Of a stretch of 64,000 nucleotides of DNA, positions 36,273 through 44,459 are shown piece after piece (within the stretch, counting starts at the first letter, position 1; each line of letters opens with the position of its first letter). The stretch is taken from the NCBI GenBank assembly GCA_002320815.1, contig DCLA01000120.1, positions 1 through 64,000 on the forward strand, given 5' to 3'. This DNA comes from Myxococcales bacterium UBA1660. Its GTDB lineage: Bacteria; Myxococcota_A; Polyangia; Polyangiales; Houyiibacteriaceae. A program made the position numbers and the translations under genes. The notes under the pieces are model-generated. The model ran no database searches. It was given only the letters and a program-made list of their open reading frames with translations, and was not told the DNA's origin.

Positions 36273-37310
36273 TCAACCCTTCTTCGCATATCGACGTTCA
36301 CGCATGCTCGTCCAGGCCACCAGAGCGACGAATGGCGCGAAGGTCGCGGCACCGAGTGCAATGGAGGGAAGGGAGCCGCGGTACCAGAAGATGCCCACGA
36401 CGGCCGCCACGACCATGTAGGCGGCGAAGATGACAGTCACCCTCGCGTGGGACAAGCCCGAGACGACCAGCCGTTGATAGATGTGCGTCCGGTGCGGTCG
36501 TAGAACGTTCTCTCCCTTCACGAGCCGTCGCGTGAAGGTGAACGTGGCGTCGAGGACGAACGGCGCAACGAAGACGAAAGCGACGACCGGAATCTCCGGC
36601 GAGTCTCCCCGAACCGCGAGTCCGAGGGTGGCGAAGAAGAGCCCGAGGGTAGTGCTCGCCACGTCGCCCATGAAAATTGACGCGGGGTGCCAGTTGAAGC
36701 GTAGGAAGCCCAAGCAAGCGCCGGCGACGAGCGCAGGCACCAGAGCAACTACGCCATCGCCCCTCGAGACGAGAAGGGCCGTCCAGGCCAGACCCGCGAT
36801 TGCTCCCTGACAGCCGGCGAGGCCGTCGATGCCGTCCATGAAGTTGTAGGCATTGGTCAGGCCAACGATCCATACCGTGGCCAGAACGGCGCCCACCACC
36901 CACGGCAGGTCGAACGGGTCCTGGAGGCCAGGGATCACGACGGACTCGAAACGTCCGACGAAGACGACGGCGGTGATCGCGGCGCCGATCTGGACCCCGA
37001 AGCGCACCGTCGTCCCGAGGCCGCGTGCGTCGTCGATGAGACCGATGATCGCCACGGCGAGCAGAATGACTCCCCATACCGCACCACCATGGAGGTCATC
37101 GGTGAAGAGCGAGATCGCGGCGGCGGCGAGGGCCGCGGTGAGGGCGATGGGGATTCCGCCGCCCCGTGGCGTTGGGACCGTGTGCGAGCTCCGATCCGTC
37201 GGGACGTCCATGGCAGCGCGCAGGGCCCACCGACGAACCACGGGGACCGTCACGAGGCTCACCAACGAGCCTGCGACGAGCGCCACGGCCGCGTATACGA
37301 GACGATTCAA
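36273..37310 (-). CDS. WecA/WbpL-type undecaprenyl-phosphate HexNAc-1-phosphate transferase
   Basis: This integral membrane enzyme of about 11 helices transfers a sugar-1-phosphate to undecaprenyl phosphate to start a repeat unit. Motifs: PTPRGGGIPIALT, GLIDDARGL (the DD motif), NAYNFMDGIDGLAG, GFLRFNWHPASIFMGDVAST and RPHRTHIYQRLV. The frame is open far upstream, but TTG 37310 (MNRLVYAAVALV) overlaps the stop of the upstream SDR gene as TTGA and begins the first helix, so 345 residues is the likely length. There is no WbaP/EpsE-type initiating enzyme in the window, so this is the probable initiator. Confidence 0.92.
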   Translation of the reverse strand: MNRLVYAAVALVAGSLVSLVTVPVVRRWALRAAMDVPTDRSSHTVPTPRGGGIPIALTAALAAAAISLFTDDLHGGAVWGVILLAVAIIGLIDDARGLGTTVRFGVQIGAAITAVVFVGRFESVVIPGLQDPFDLPWVVGAVLATVWIVGLTNAYNFMDGIDGLAGCQGAIAGLAWTALLVSRGDGVVALVPALVAGACLGFLRFNWHPASIFMGDVASTTLGLFFATLGLAVRGDSPEIPVVAFVFVAPFVLDATFTFTRRLVKGENVLRPHRTHIYQRLVVSGLSHARVTVIFAAYMVVAAVVGIFWYRGSLPSIALGAATFAPFVALVAWTSMRERRYAKKG

Positions 37311-38257
37311 AGGCCTTCTCCGCGGCGTATGAGCTCGATCGCGGAGACCGAGCTCGAGAGGCCGGCGCCGTCGAGGCGCTCGGTAGACATGACGGCGTTC
37401 TGGGTCGCGGCGCCTAGGAAACTGCGGACGCCGGCCGGAGCCCAGTTCGCCGCTCGAGCGGCACCCGGCACGGGCACACGCAACACATTTCGGTTCGCGG
37501 CGGTCGCAAGCGCGTCGACGATCTGGGCGAAGGTCGCCGGATGACCGTCGGCCACGTTGAGCGTTTCGGGGAGCTCGGGGCGGGACCCGACCGCCATGAG
37601 GGTGGCCACCAAATGCCTCACGTGGACCAGGCTCTTCGCAGGATTTCCAAGTTGCGGCACGACACCTCGCCGGACCCATCGGGCGAGCGCCGGCAACGAG
37701 CCGCGCGTTCCGGGCCCCACGACCATGGACGGGCGTAGGATTCGCGCTTCGAGCCCACGGCTCATCAGCTCCCGGACGATGTCCTCCGCCCGCGCCTTGC
37801 TCTCGCCGTAGGCCGTCACCGGGCGGCGGGTGGCGTCCTCTCGCCAGGGCTGTGCTGCCGTCCCGTAGACCGCGGACGAGCTGATGTGGACCAGCCTCGC
37901 GCCGTGCTCCAGACACGCGCGCGCGACCGTCCGCGTCCCTTCGACGTTCACCGTGGCGAACTCGGCGAGACCGGCGGCGTCCGAGGGCCGCCGGTGAGCC
38001 GCACCGGCGAGGTGGTAGACGACGTCTGCCTCGCTGACGAGTCGGTCGATCGCTTCCCCGTCACCGAGCGTTCCGACGACATCCTCCGAGCGCTGGTCCG
38101 ATGCCCGGCGTACGAGCCGTCGCACCGTCGACGATTCCCGCCTCAGCCCTACCTCGAGATGGCGCCCCACGAACCCCGTGGCTCCCGTGATGACGACCCT
38201 CGTCCCCGGCCCTATCCGCTGCATCGCGGGCAACTCTGCTGGATCAGACGTCGGCAT
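37307..38257 (-). CDS. NAD-dependent SDR, WbpV-like 4-ketoreductase/epimerase
   Basis: This is an extended SDR: VVITGATGFVGRHLEVGLRR, VVYHLAGAAHR, SSSAVYGT, and the catalytic YGESK. ATG 38257 (MPTSDPAEL) is chosen; ATG 38224 (MQRIGPGT) is possible. A longer frame upstream is basic low complexity and would overlap the divergent gene. Coupled to the WecA-type gene by TTGA. In Pseudomonas the pair WbpV/WbpL, with WbpM, makes and loads UDP-QuiNAc; all three types occur in this locus, so the initiating sugar may be QuiNAc or FucNAc. That is inference. Confidence 0.85.
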   Translation of the reverse strand: MPTSDPAELPAMQRIGPGTRVVITGATGFVGRHLEVGLRRESSTVRRLVRRASDQRSEDVVGTLGDGEAIDRLVSEADVVYHLAGAAHRRPSDAAGLAEFATVNVEGTRTVARACLEHGARLVHISSSAVYGTAAQPWREDATRRPVTAYGESKARAEDIVRELMSRGLEARILRPSMVVGPGTRGSLPALARWVRRGVVPQLGNPAKSLVHVRHLVATLMAVGSRPELPETLNVADGHPATFAQIVDALATAANRNVLRVPVPGAARAANWAPAGVRSFLGAATQNAVMSTERLDGAGLSSSVSAIELIRRGEGL

Positions 38258-38391
38258 CGGCGAGGCGCTGGTTCTTCTACGAATGAGCCTCGAGGGCAAG
38301 CCTCGGAGCGGAAGCCTGGCACCTCGAAGACTGGCGCCGCGGCTGCTTCGGCTGCAGGATTCGGCCCTCGTCTCCCTGCCCCTTTTATACG

Positions 38392-39873
38392 ATGCACGCT
38401 TACTGCTTCTTTTCCGTCCATATCTCACTCTTCGATGCCGTCGCGCGGCACCTCGCCAGCGATGGGTATCTCAGCTCGCTCGGAGGATTCAGTTGGGGCC
38501 GCTCCGATGCCCCAACGCTCCGTGACAGCGACGTTCCCTACGACCCGTCCTCGATCATCGTGTTCAGCGAAGAGGTGCTCGCCCGAGCGGCGAGAGAGCC
38601 GGCGGACTTGGAATGGCTGACGCGCCGTGAGGGACAGCTCGGCTTGTCGTTTCGACGAGCGATCGCCGCCGAGCGTCACCTCGTCCATGGTCGCTCGTAC
38701 GACGATGTGCTGAGGTTGCTCCAGGCAGGGCTGCGCACCATCGAGGAGAACTTCGACCGCAAACCCCCGGCATTCGTCTTCACCGAGGACATCTCGTGCT
38801 TGATGAGCATGCTTCACTGGGCCGTCGCCAGTGAACGGGGAATCCCTTTCTGGTGCATCGGCAGCGCGCGGCTGCCCAACCGCCTCTCCATCTATCGCTC
38901 GGGGTTCCAGGCGTGGGAGAGGACCCGGCGCCGGGAGACGCAGCTCGCGGAGCTCTCGCCCTCGCAGCAGAAGTGGGCTGAGAAGTTCGTGGACGATTTC
39001 CGGAACCGCCCCCGTCGACCTACCGGGATGGAGACGCGCGCGAAGCGACCGACCAGCAACCTCGAGGACCTCAAGAACCTCGTACGCTCCGCTCGGCGCT
39101 ATTGGGCTGATCGCGACGATCCCACCTCGGTCCCGGGGATCCAGGCCGCGGGGCAACGCATCCGACGGATCGCGCGGGTCGAGGCTGCCGACGCGATGTC
39201 ACTCTTCGAGGGCCCGGTAGCGGGTGAGCGATACGTCCTCTACCCCATTCATTTCCAGCCCGAGGCGTCGACCCTGGTCCAGGCCCCCATGTACCTCGAC
39301 CAACTGGCATTGATCGAGGACATCGCGAAGAGCCTGCCCATTGGCGTGCGTCTCTACGTGAAGGAGCACCTCTCCAACCGCGGCCGTCGTCCGTTGAGTT
39401 TCTACCGTGCCATCCGGGAGATCTGCGGAACCCGTCTGCTCGGTCCGGACGAAGACACCTGGGCCCTAATCCAGGGGGCAGAGGCGGTGACGGTCATCAC
39501 GGGCACCATGGGGTGGGAGGCGCTGCTCTACGACAAGCCGGCAGTAGTCTTCGGCGACGTATTCTATGACCACCTCCCCGGCGTCTTCCGTGCGCGGGAC
39601 GTCCCCAAGGATCACTGGCACCGGCTGTTCTCGGACGCCATCGGCTCGGAGCCGCCGCCCCACGACGCCTTGCATCGGTTCTTGGTGGCCCTCGACGACA
39701 GCTCGTTCGAGGGGTTCATGAAGAACCCCAACACGTTTCCCGCGGTGCTCGAGAAGGGGAACGTGCGCAGCATCGCCTCGGCACTGGAAGCGGTAATCGA
39801 CGAACATCGGTCGACGCCGGCGCCGCTTCTTGCTCCGCACCATCTCGAGGGGCTCGGCCCGTTCGCTCGGTGA
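38392..39873 (+). CDS. KpsS/LipB-like capsule polysaccharide biosynthesis protein
   Basis: The protein has 493 residues. The C-terminal half has the pattern of the Capsule_synth (KpsC/KpsS) family: YVLYPIHFQPEASTLVQAPM, QLALIEDIAKSLPIGVRLYV, LYVKEHLSNRGRRP, DTWALIQGAEAVTVITGTMG and EALLYDKPAVVFGDVFY. This family has a GT-B-like fold, and some members transfer Kdo from CMP-Kdo. Here CMP-sialic-acid-type genes lie nearby, so a nonulosonic-acid transferase is a plausible role. It is alone on the plus strand between minus-strand genes. The 134 bases upstream are shared with the divergent SDR gene; TTTTATACG lies just before the ATG. Confidence 0.8.
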   Translation: MHAYCFFSVHISLFDAVARHLASDGYLSSLGGFSWGRSDAPTLRDSDVPYDPSSIIVFSEEVLARAAREPADLEWLTRREGQLGLSFRRAIAAERHLVHGRSYDDVLRLLQAGLRTIEENFDRKPPAFVFTEDISCLMSMLHWAVASERGIPFWCIGSARLPNRLSIYRSGFQAWERTRRRETQLAELSPSQQKWAEKFVDDFRNRPRRPTGMETRAKRPTSNLEDLKNLVRSARRYWADRDDPTSVPGIQAAGQRIRRIARVEAADAMSLFEGPVAGERYVLYPIHFQPEASTLVQAPMYLDQLALIEDIAKSLPIGVRLYVKEHLSNRGRRPLSFYRAIREICGTRLLGPDEDTWALIQGAEAVTVITGTMGWEALLYDKPAVVFGDVFYDHLPGVFRARDVPKDHWHRLFSDAIGSEPPPHDALHRFLVALDDSSFEGFMKNPNTFPAVLEKGNVRSIASALEAVIDEHRSTPAPLLAPHHLEGLGPFAR

Positions 39874-39906
39874 ACAGGGTGGGCCGTCGGCGGCCGGCGC
39901 ACGCAC

Positions 39907-40611
39907 TCAGCTCTCCCGCGTGGCGAGGGCCCGCTCGGCGGCCTCCCAGTCTTCCAGGGTGTCGATGTTGACCGTGCCCGGCTGCACCTCGAAGCCAGCG
40001 ACCGACTCGCCGAAGAGAGCACCCGCCATCAGAGTGGCCGTCCTGACGACATAGACCGAGCCCGTGCGGTGAAAGGCCGGGGGAAGCTCTTGGCGTCGCG
40101 GAATCGGAACCGCGCGGCCGGTCGCGAGCTCGAGTCGACCGGCCCGCTCGAACCACACCCACTCGGGGTTGTAGTGGTCCGGCACGCGCTCCACCGTCAC
40201 TACGGTATCCGCGCCGCTCTCCACCCACCTCTCGATGCACTCATCGATCTCACCTGGCTGGCGGAAGGGGGTGGTCGGCTGAAGGATGCAGACCGCGTCG
40301 TACGCCTCACCCTCAGCGTCGAGTCGCTCGACGACGTGACGGAGTACGGCGAGAGTTGGAACGGTGTCCCTGGCCAGCTCGGGCGGTCGCATGAAGGGGA
40401 CGTCCAAACCCACCGAGCGGCCGCACTGGGCGATTTCCTCGTCTTCGGTCGACAAAACCGTTCGTGTGAGGAGCGAGGAGCGAAGCGCCGCCTCGGCGGT
40501 GTAGACCAGCAAGGGCTTGCCCGCGAGGAGACGGATGTTCTTGCGGGGGACGCCCTTCGACCCTCCGCGCGCCGGCACGATACCCAGCACGCGAGGGATT
40601 CTGCTACCCAC
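39907..40611 (-). CDS. neuA: CMP-nonulosonate cytidylyltransferase (NeuA/LegF/PseF-like)
   Basis: This 234-residue enzyme activates a sialic-acid-like sugar with CTP. VLGIVPARGGSKGVPRKNIR is the signature CTP-binding loop. TVLSTEDEEIAQ, AVCILQPTTPFRQPGEIDEC and the C-terminal NIDTLEDWEAAE (metal site) follow the NeuA family. GTG 40611 overlaps the upstream SDR gene by 8 bases. The matching synthase and 2-epimerase lie about 8-9 kb away at 48096-50281. Whether the sugar is Neu5Ac, legionaminic or another acid cannot be decided from this protein. Confidence 0.88.
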   Translation of the reverse strand: MGSRIPRVLGIVPARGGSKGVPRKNIRLLAGKPLLVYTAEAALRSSLLTRTVLSTEDEEIAQCGRSVGLDVPFMRPPELARDTVPTLAVLRHVVERLDAEGEAYDAVCILQPTTPFRQPGEIDECIERWVESGADTVVTVERVPDHYNPEWVWFERAGRLELATGRAVPIPRRQELPPAFHRTGSVYVVRTATLMAGALFGESVAGFEVQPGTVNIDTLEDWEAAERALATRES

Positions 40612-41581
40612 GGTCTTGACCGTCGAGGTACCAGTCCACGGTTCGCCTGACGCCTTCCTCCAACGGCACGGCAGGACGGAAATCGATCAAGCTGCGCAGC
40701 TTGGTGAGGTCCGGCGCTCGCCGCTTCACGCTTCCCTGAGGGGAGGGGTGCAGCTCGACGTCGTTCGAGAGATCGCGGGCCCGCATCATCATATCGCCGA
40801 GTTCGCGGATCGTGACTTCGCGGTCGCTCCCGACGTTGACGATCTGGTTTCGCGCGCCGGGCGCCCGAGCGAGGGCCAGCGTGGCCGCTACGGCGTCATC
40901 GATATACAGGAACGAGCGAGTGTCCTCATGGCCGAAGAGCTCGTATCGCTCTTCTTTCATGCGCATGGCGAAGTCGGGGATGACGTGCTTGTCCCCCATT
41001 CTGGGCCCATAGACGTTGTGGTAACGGATGACCGAGTAGTCGACGCCGTACTGAGCGCACGCGCTCGCGGTCAGAACCTCGCCATGGAGTTTGGAGACTC
41101 CGTACGACCACCGCGGGTTGGTGGGGTCGGCAATCGACAGCGGCACGTCCTCGGCGGTCGGAACGGACCAGCCGAATCGGGACACGGTGGACGCGTAGGA
41201 CTCCGAGCTTCCGGCGTAGACGAAGCGACCGACCTGTCCGCCCACGACGTACCGCTCGACCAACGAAAATGTAGGAAGGGTCGAGGCCCTGAGGACGGCG
41301 TACGGACGCTCGTAGAAGTTCTGAGTCCCGTTGAGCGCTGCCATGTGCAGGATCATGTCGAACGGCCCGGCCGGCAGCCGGTCGCTGACATTCGAACTAG
41401 CGAGGTCGACCTCGACGAACTCGAATCCCTCACTCGCCGCGAGCGCCTCGAACCCTTGGTCTCGGGCGCCCCTGGAGAAGTCGTCGACGCCGACAACCTC
41501 GGCCCCGCTGTCGACCAGATGGCGCGCGAGGGCGTAGCCAATGAACCCCGCTGCGCCGGTCACCAGAACTCGCTCAGTCAT
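40604..41581 (-). CDS. NAD-dependent nucleotide-sugar epimerase/dehydratase (SDR)
   Basis: Extended SDR of 325 residues: VLVTGAAGFIGYALARHLV, HMAALNGTQNFYERP, YAGSSESYAS, and the catalytic YGVSK. ATG 41581 is chosen because GGAGG lies 6 bases upstream; it overlaps the 3' end of the upstream dehydrogenase by 8 bases. VIRYHNVYGPRMGDKHVIP and DTRSFLYIDDAVAATL are substrate-region motifs shared with UDP-glucose/UDP-uronate epimerases and decarboxylases. Coupling to a dehydrogenase suggests it modifies that product. Confidence 0.88.
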   Translation of the reverse strand: MTERVLVTGAAGFIGYALARHLVDSGAEVVGVDDFSRGARDQGFEALAASEGFEFVEVDLASSNVSDRLPAGPFDMILHMAALNGTQNFYERPYAVLRASTLPTFSLVERYVVGGQVGRFVYAGSSESYASTVSRFGWSVPTAEDVPLSIADPTNPRWSYGVSKLHGEVLTASACAQYGVDYSVIRYHNVYGPRMGDKHVIPDFAMRMKEERYELFGHEDTRSFLYIDDAVAATLALARAPGARNQIVNVGSDREVTIRELGDMMMRARDLSNDVELHPSPQGSVKRRAPDLTKLRSLIDFRPAVPLEEGVRRTVDWYLDGQDRG

Positions 41582-42848
41582 TCTGTTCCTCCACATCGCA
41601 GCAACGGTAGAACACCTTGTCGGCGCTTCCAGCGTTCCAGAGATCGGCTATCCACGCTTCGGGATGTGTCTTGCGAAACTCAGCTAGCACCGGACCAAAC
41701 TCTTCGTGATTGGTCGCCACAAAAACACAGTCGGCGCTCTCGAGAGCGGTTTCCGGGCTCCAGTTCTTGAGAACCTCCCCCGAGTCAGTGGTGATGTCAC
41801 CGTCGATATGCGGCTCGCTCACCCGAACCTCAGAAGGAAGCTCGCGCTCGATGTATCGCAGTAGCTTCGGAGCCAAGCTGTCGCGGGTATCGTCCGTGCC
41901 GGCTTTGAAAGTGTACCCCAGGACCGCTACACGACGTTCGTGAATCTGGGTGCGCTGCTTCAAATGGTCGACGAGGAACAGCGGCATGAACTCGTTCATC
42001 TTCCATGCGGACAACAGGAGGTCCGGGTAGGCCGCCCACTCGTTCAGCATCCCGAAGTCCTTGCGAAGGCAGGTGCCAGCAGTGAAACCGGGGCTGGCGA
42101 CGCCCTGGCGCGGATACTTGTGGTTCGCCAGGTGCCGGATCTCGAAGATGTTGGCTCCGAATGTGTCTGCCACCAGGGCAAGGTGATTCGCGAGCGCGAA
42201 GCTGACGTAACGACTCACATTATTGAATAGTTTGACCAGTTCGGCAGAGACGAAGTTCGTGCGAAGTACCTCCGGCGCGAGCCCCTCGAACAGCTCGGCC
42301 GCGCGATCGAAGCTCTCGTCGTCCTCTACTCCGATCACCTGGGGAAGCGTGCGCAGCTCTTCTTTTGCCTTACCCTCGACGATGCGCTCCGGGCAGAAAG
42401 CGACCCAGATGTCGCGCCCAGCTACGAGCCCGGTGCTCTTCGCGATCCACCTGGCGACGTACCGTGTGGTGTGCGGTGCCACGGTACTGCGAAGACAGAT
42501 GAGCTGACCTGCCCTCAGATGAGGGCCGACGGCCTCGAGTACGGCCCTTACCTGACTGAGATCGGTTTCTATGTGAGTGTGCAGCGGGGTCCCGACGGTG
42601 ATCACTAGCGCGCGCGCGCGCGCCACGACCTGCGGATCCGAGTGGACCTGGAGCGCCTTTCGGGCGATCAGCTCATCATAACCCGGCTCCTGAAAGGGCA
42701 TTGCACCAGAGTTGATGGTTTTCCGCGCCTTCTCGTCTCGATCGAGGCCAACGACGGACTTGCCGCTCTCGATAAGGGACAGGGCGAGGGGCAGCCCTAC
42801 GCGGCCCACGCCCAAGACACACAGGTCGAATTCGAAATCAGAGTTCAT
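41574..42848 (-). CDS. UDP-sugar dehydrogenase, divergent (UDP-GlcNAc/ManNAc dehydrogenase family)
   Basis: The protein has 424 residues. Motifs: DLCVLGVGRVGLPLALSLIE, VITVGTPLHTHIETDLSQV, LRSTVAPHTTRYVA, AFCPERIVEGKAKEEL, the catalytic loop FTAGTCLRKDFGML (Cys about 260) and GYTFKAGTDDTRDSLAPKL. The TCLRKDF loop differs from both Ugd (GSCFPKD) and the 22165 enzyme (GGHCIGVDPYY), so it is a third substrate class. A (GC)7 tract lies in its codons at 42608-42621. Codon use looks slightly less GC-biased than neighbours. Confidence 0.9.
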   Translation of the reverse strand: MNSDFEFDLCVLGVGRVGLPLALSLIESGKSVVGLDRDEKARKTINSGAMPFQEPGYDELIARKALQVHSDPQVVARARALVITVGTPLHTHIETDLSQVRAVLEAVGPHLRAGQLICLRSTVAPHTTRYVARWIAKSTGLVAGRDIWVAFCPERIVEGKAKEELRTLPQVIGVEDDESFDRAAELFEGLAPEVLRTNFVSAELVKLFNNVSRYVSFALANHLALVADTFGANIFEIRHLANHKYPRQGVASPGFTAGTCLRKDFGMLNEWAAYPDLLLSAWKMNEFMPLFLVDHLKQRTQIHERRVAVLGYTFKAGTDDTRDSLAPKLLRYIERELPSEVRVSEPHIDGDITTDSGEVLKNWSPETALESADCVFVATNHEEFGPVLAEFRKTHPEAWIADLWNAGSADKVFYRCCDVEEQND

Positions 42849-42899
42849 TCTTGCTTTTTGTTCGTCAGGGCCAATGAAAGATCTAGTTGGTGGCCGGTC

Positions 42900-44093
42900 C
42901 TAGGCGCTCGTTCGCCCGGTCGCAACGGACAGAGCCGACTCGTAGAGAGGGTACTGTGCCTCCAAGCTGAACTCGTTCTCGTAGAGCGCTCGACTTCCCT
43001 CCGACAAGCGGCGTCTCATTTCTGGGTCGGAGGCGTAGTCGAGAAGGAGTTCGGCAAAGTGCTCGTCGTCGACCGCTGCGAGGCAATTCTCATTGGGTAC
43101 GAACTCCTGGGCAACGCCGAAGGTGCTCTCGTAACCAATGTTGACCATTCCGTATCCCGACGCAGTTACGAACTTGGCTCGAAAGCCGGTATGCTCACGA
43201 TAGGGCACGAGGCACAGGTCCGAAGGTCTCAAGACCGTGTCGAGATTCTCGACGAACCCGTGGAGCTTGAAGTGAGCTTCGACCCATTCCCAGTCGGAGG
43301 TCTTTCCTCCAGGAGGCGCTCCCACTTGATGCCACTCGAGCTCGCTGGCCCTCGACCCGAGCTTGGGCCAGATGTCTTGGCGGAGGTTCCGCCGCGACAT
43401 GTTCATTGCGGTATTCGAGCGCCCTAGGAGAAAAGCTCTTGCCCGGCTAGGTAGAGGACCCGCCGGACGGGGTATCGATTGGCCTACGATGGGCATGTAC
43501 ACGCACGGGACCCCCAGCGCCTCGATCAGCGGGACGTCGGTCGCCGACACCGAAACCACGTACGCGCTGCTCCGGACCAGCTCCATCTCGAGTTGCTCCA
43601 GCTGGGGCGTCGACACGATGTCCGGTCGCCGAAGCCGGCCACCGTGGAGATCCCTGCGGACGTGCTGGAGCTGGTGGAGGAAATCCAGGTGTCCGTACAC
43701 CACGGGGGGCGCGGACGGAAGATGCAGCAGGGTTCCGATCCAATCGGCCCAGATCACGTCCGGCTGAACCCGCTCGACGGCTGCGAGCATCTGCTGCCGG
43801 ACGCCTTTCCAGTTGGGAAGGCGGAAGGGGATCGTCTCCGGCCGGAAAACGCGGTCGACGGCCCGCTCGAATACCTGCCACGGCCGTGGCGGTATCGGAA
43901 CGCCGTAGGTGACGCTCTCGCAGACTTCATTCAGGTCCGCGTCCACGGGGCCGGTCGGCTCGGCGATGGCCATGTGGACCTCGTGGCCCAGCTGTGAGAG
44001 GGCCATGATGTTCTGCCAGGCGAACACCAGACCCCCGCCCGCAGCGTTCCGTCCGGGCGTGTTGTGCGTGATATGAAGGATACGAAGAGACAT
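42900..44093 (-). CDS. Family 4-type glycosyltransferase
   Basis: The protein has 397 residues in a GT-B arrangement. The N-terminus ILHITHNTPGRNAAGGGLVF and IMALSQLGHEVHMA is the acceptor domain. The C-terminus has LHGFVENLDTVLRPSDLCLV, FRAKFVTASGYGMVNIGYES in place of the usual EX7E, and CLAAVDDEHFAELLLDYA. The C-terminal motif is diverged, so the donor class is uncertain. It starts an operon running to 39907 on the minus strand; the 366 bases upstream are shared with the divergent WbsX gene. Confidence 0.82.
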   Translation of the reverse strand: MSLRILHITHNTPGRNAAGGGLVFAWQNIMALSQLGHEVHMAIAEPTGPVDADLNEVCESVTYGVPIPPRPWQVFERAVDRVFRPETIPFRLPNWKGVRQQMLAAVERVQPDVIWADWIGTLLHLPSAPPVVYGHLDFLHQLQHVRRDLHGGRLRRPDIVSTPQLEQLEMELVRSSAYVVSVSATDVPLIEALGVPCVYMPIVGQSIPRPAGPLPSRARAFLLGRSNTAMNMSRRNLRQDIWPKLGSRASELEWHQVGAPPGGKTSDWEWVEAHFKLHGFVENLDTVLRPSDLCLVPYREHTGFRAKFVTASGYGMVNIGYESTFGVAQEFVPNENCLAAVDDEHFAELLLDYASDPEMRRRLSEGSRALYENEFSLEAQYPLYESALSVATGRTSA

Positions 44094-44459
44094 TCGACTC
44101 GGGCAGGGGGCTCGATGCGTGAGCGCGGCTCGGGATATCTGCGGGGCGCGGGGGAGTCAAGCGAGCACCCCTGAGCATTACGCCTCTTTCGCCCAACCGG
44201 TCGTGAGGGGGAAAGGGGGATCGAGAGCGTTGTCCCAGCGCCGACGTCGATGGGCCAACTGCCTTCGAGCCTGCAGTTCGGGAGCTCCGCCCAAGTGCCC
44301 GCTTCCGGTCTTCCGCAACCAGTCCTGGGCCGCGTGGCGACAACTGGAATCGTGCCCGACGCACCCTGTCGAGGGTGTTCGCTCCACCTGGCGGGGGTGG
44401 TCACGCGAGGCGTCGGATGCGGCCTTGCGAGCGACGGGTCGCAACGCTATCGCCTACCC
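44094..44459. promoter_or_regulatory. Divergent intergenic region with an inverted repeat before the WbsX gene
   Basis: No convincing gene was seen in these 366 bases. TTGCGA (44425-44430) and TCGCAA (44439-44444) form a perfect 6-bp inverted repeat. TTGCGA followed 17 bases later by TATCGC (44448-44453) could be a weak promoter, but it would start transcription at about the ATG. A frame open from 44250 lacks protein-like composition before 44460. Confidence 0.35.

Noticed and set aside
37311..37916. N-terminal extension of the WecA-type gene
   Set aside because: It lies antisense-frame within the SDR gene and is low-complexity Arg/Gly/Ala; the first membrane helix starts at TTG 37310.
44250..44459. 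N-terminal extension of the WbsX protein
   Set aside because: The extension is not protein-like, and the family N-terminus (RAIAFYLPQFHPI) starts just after ATG 44460.
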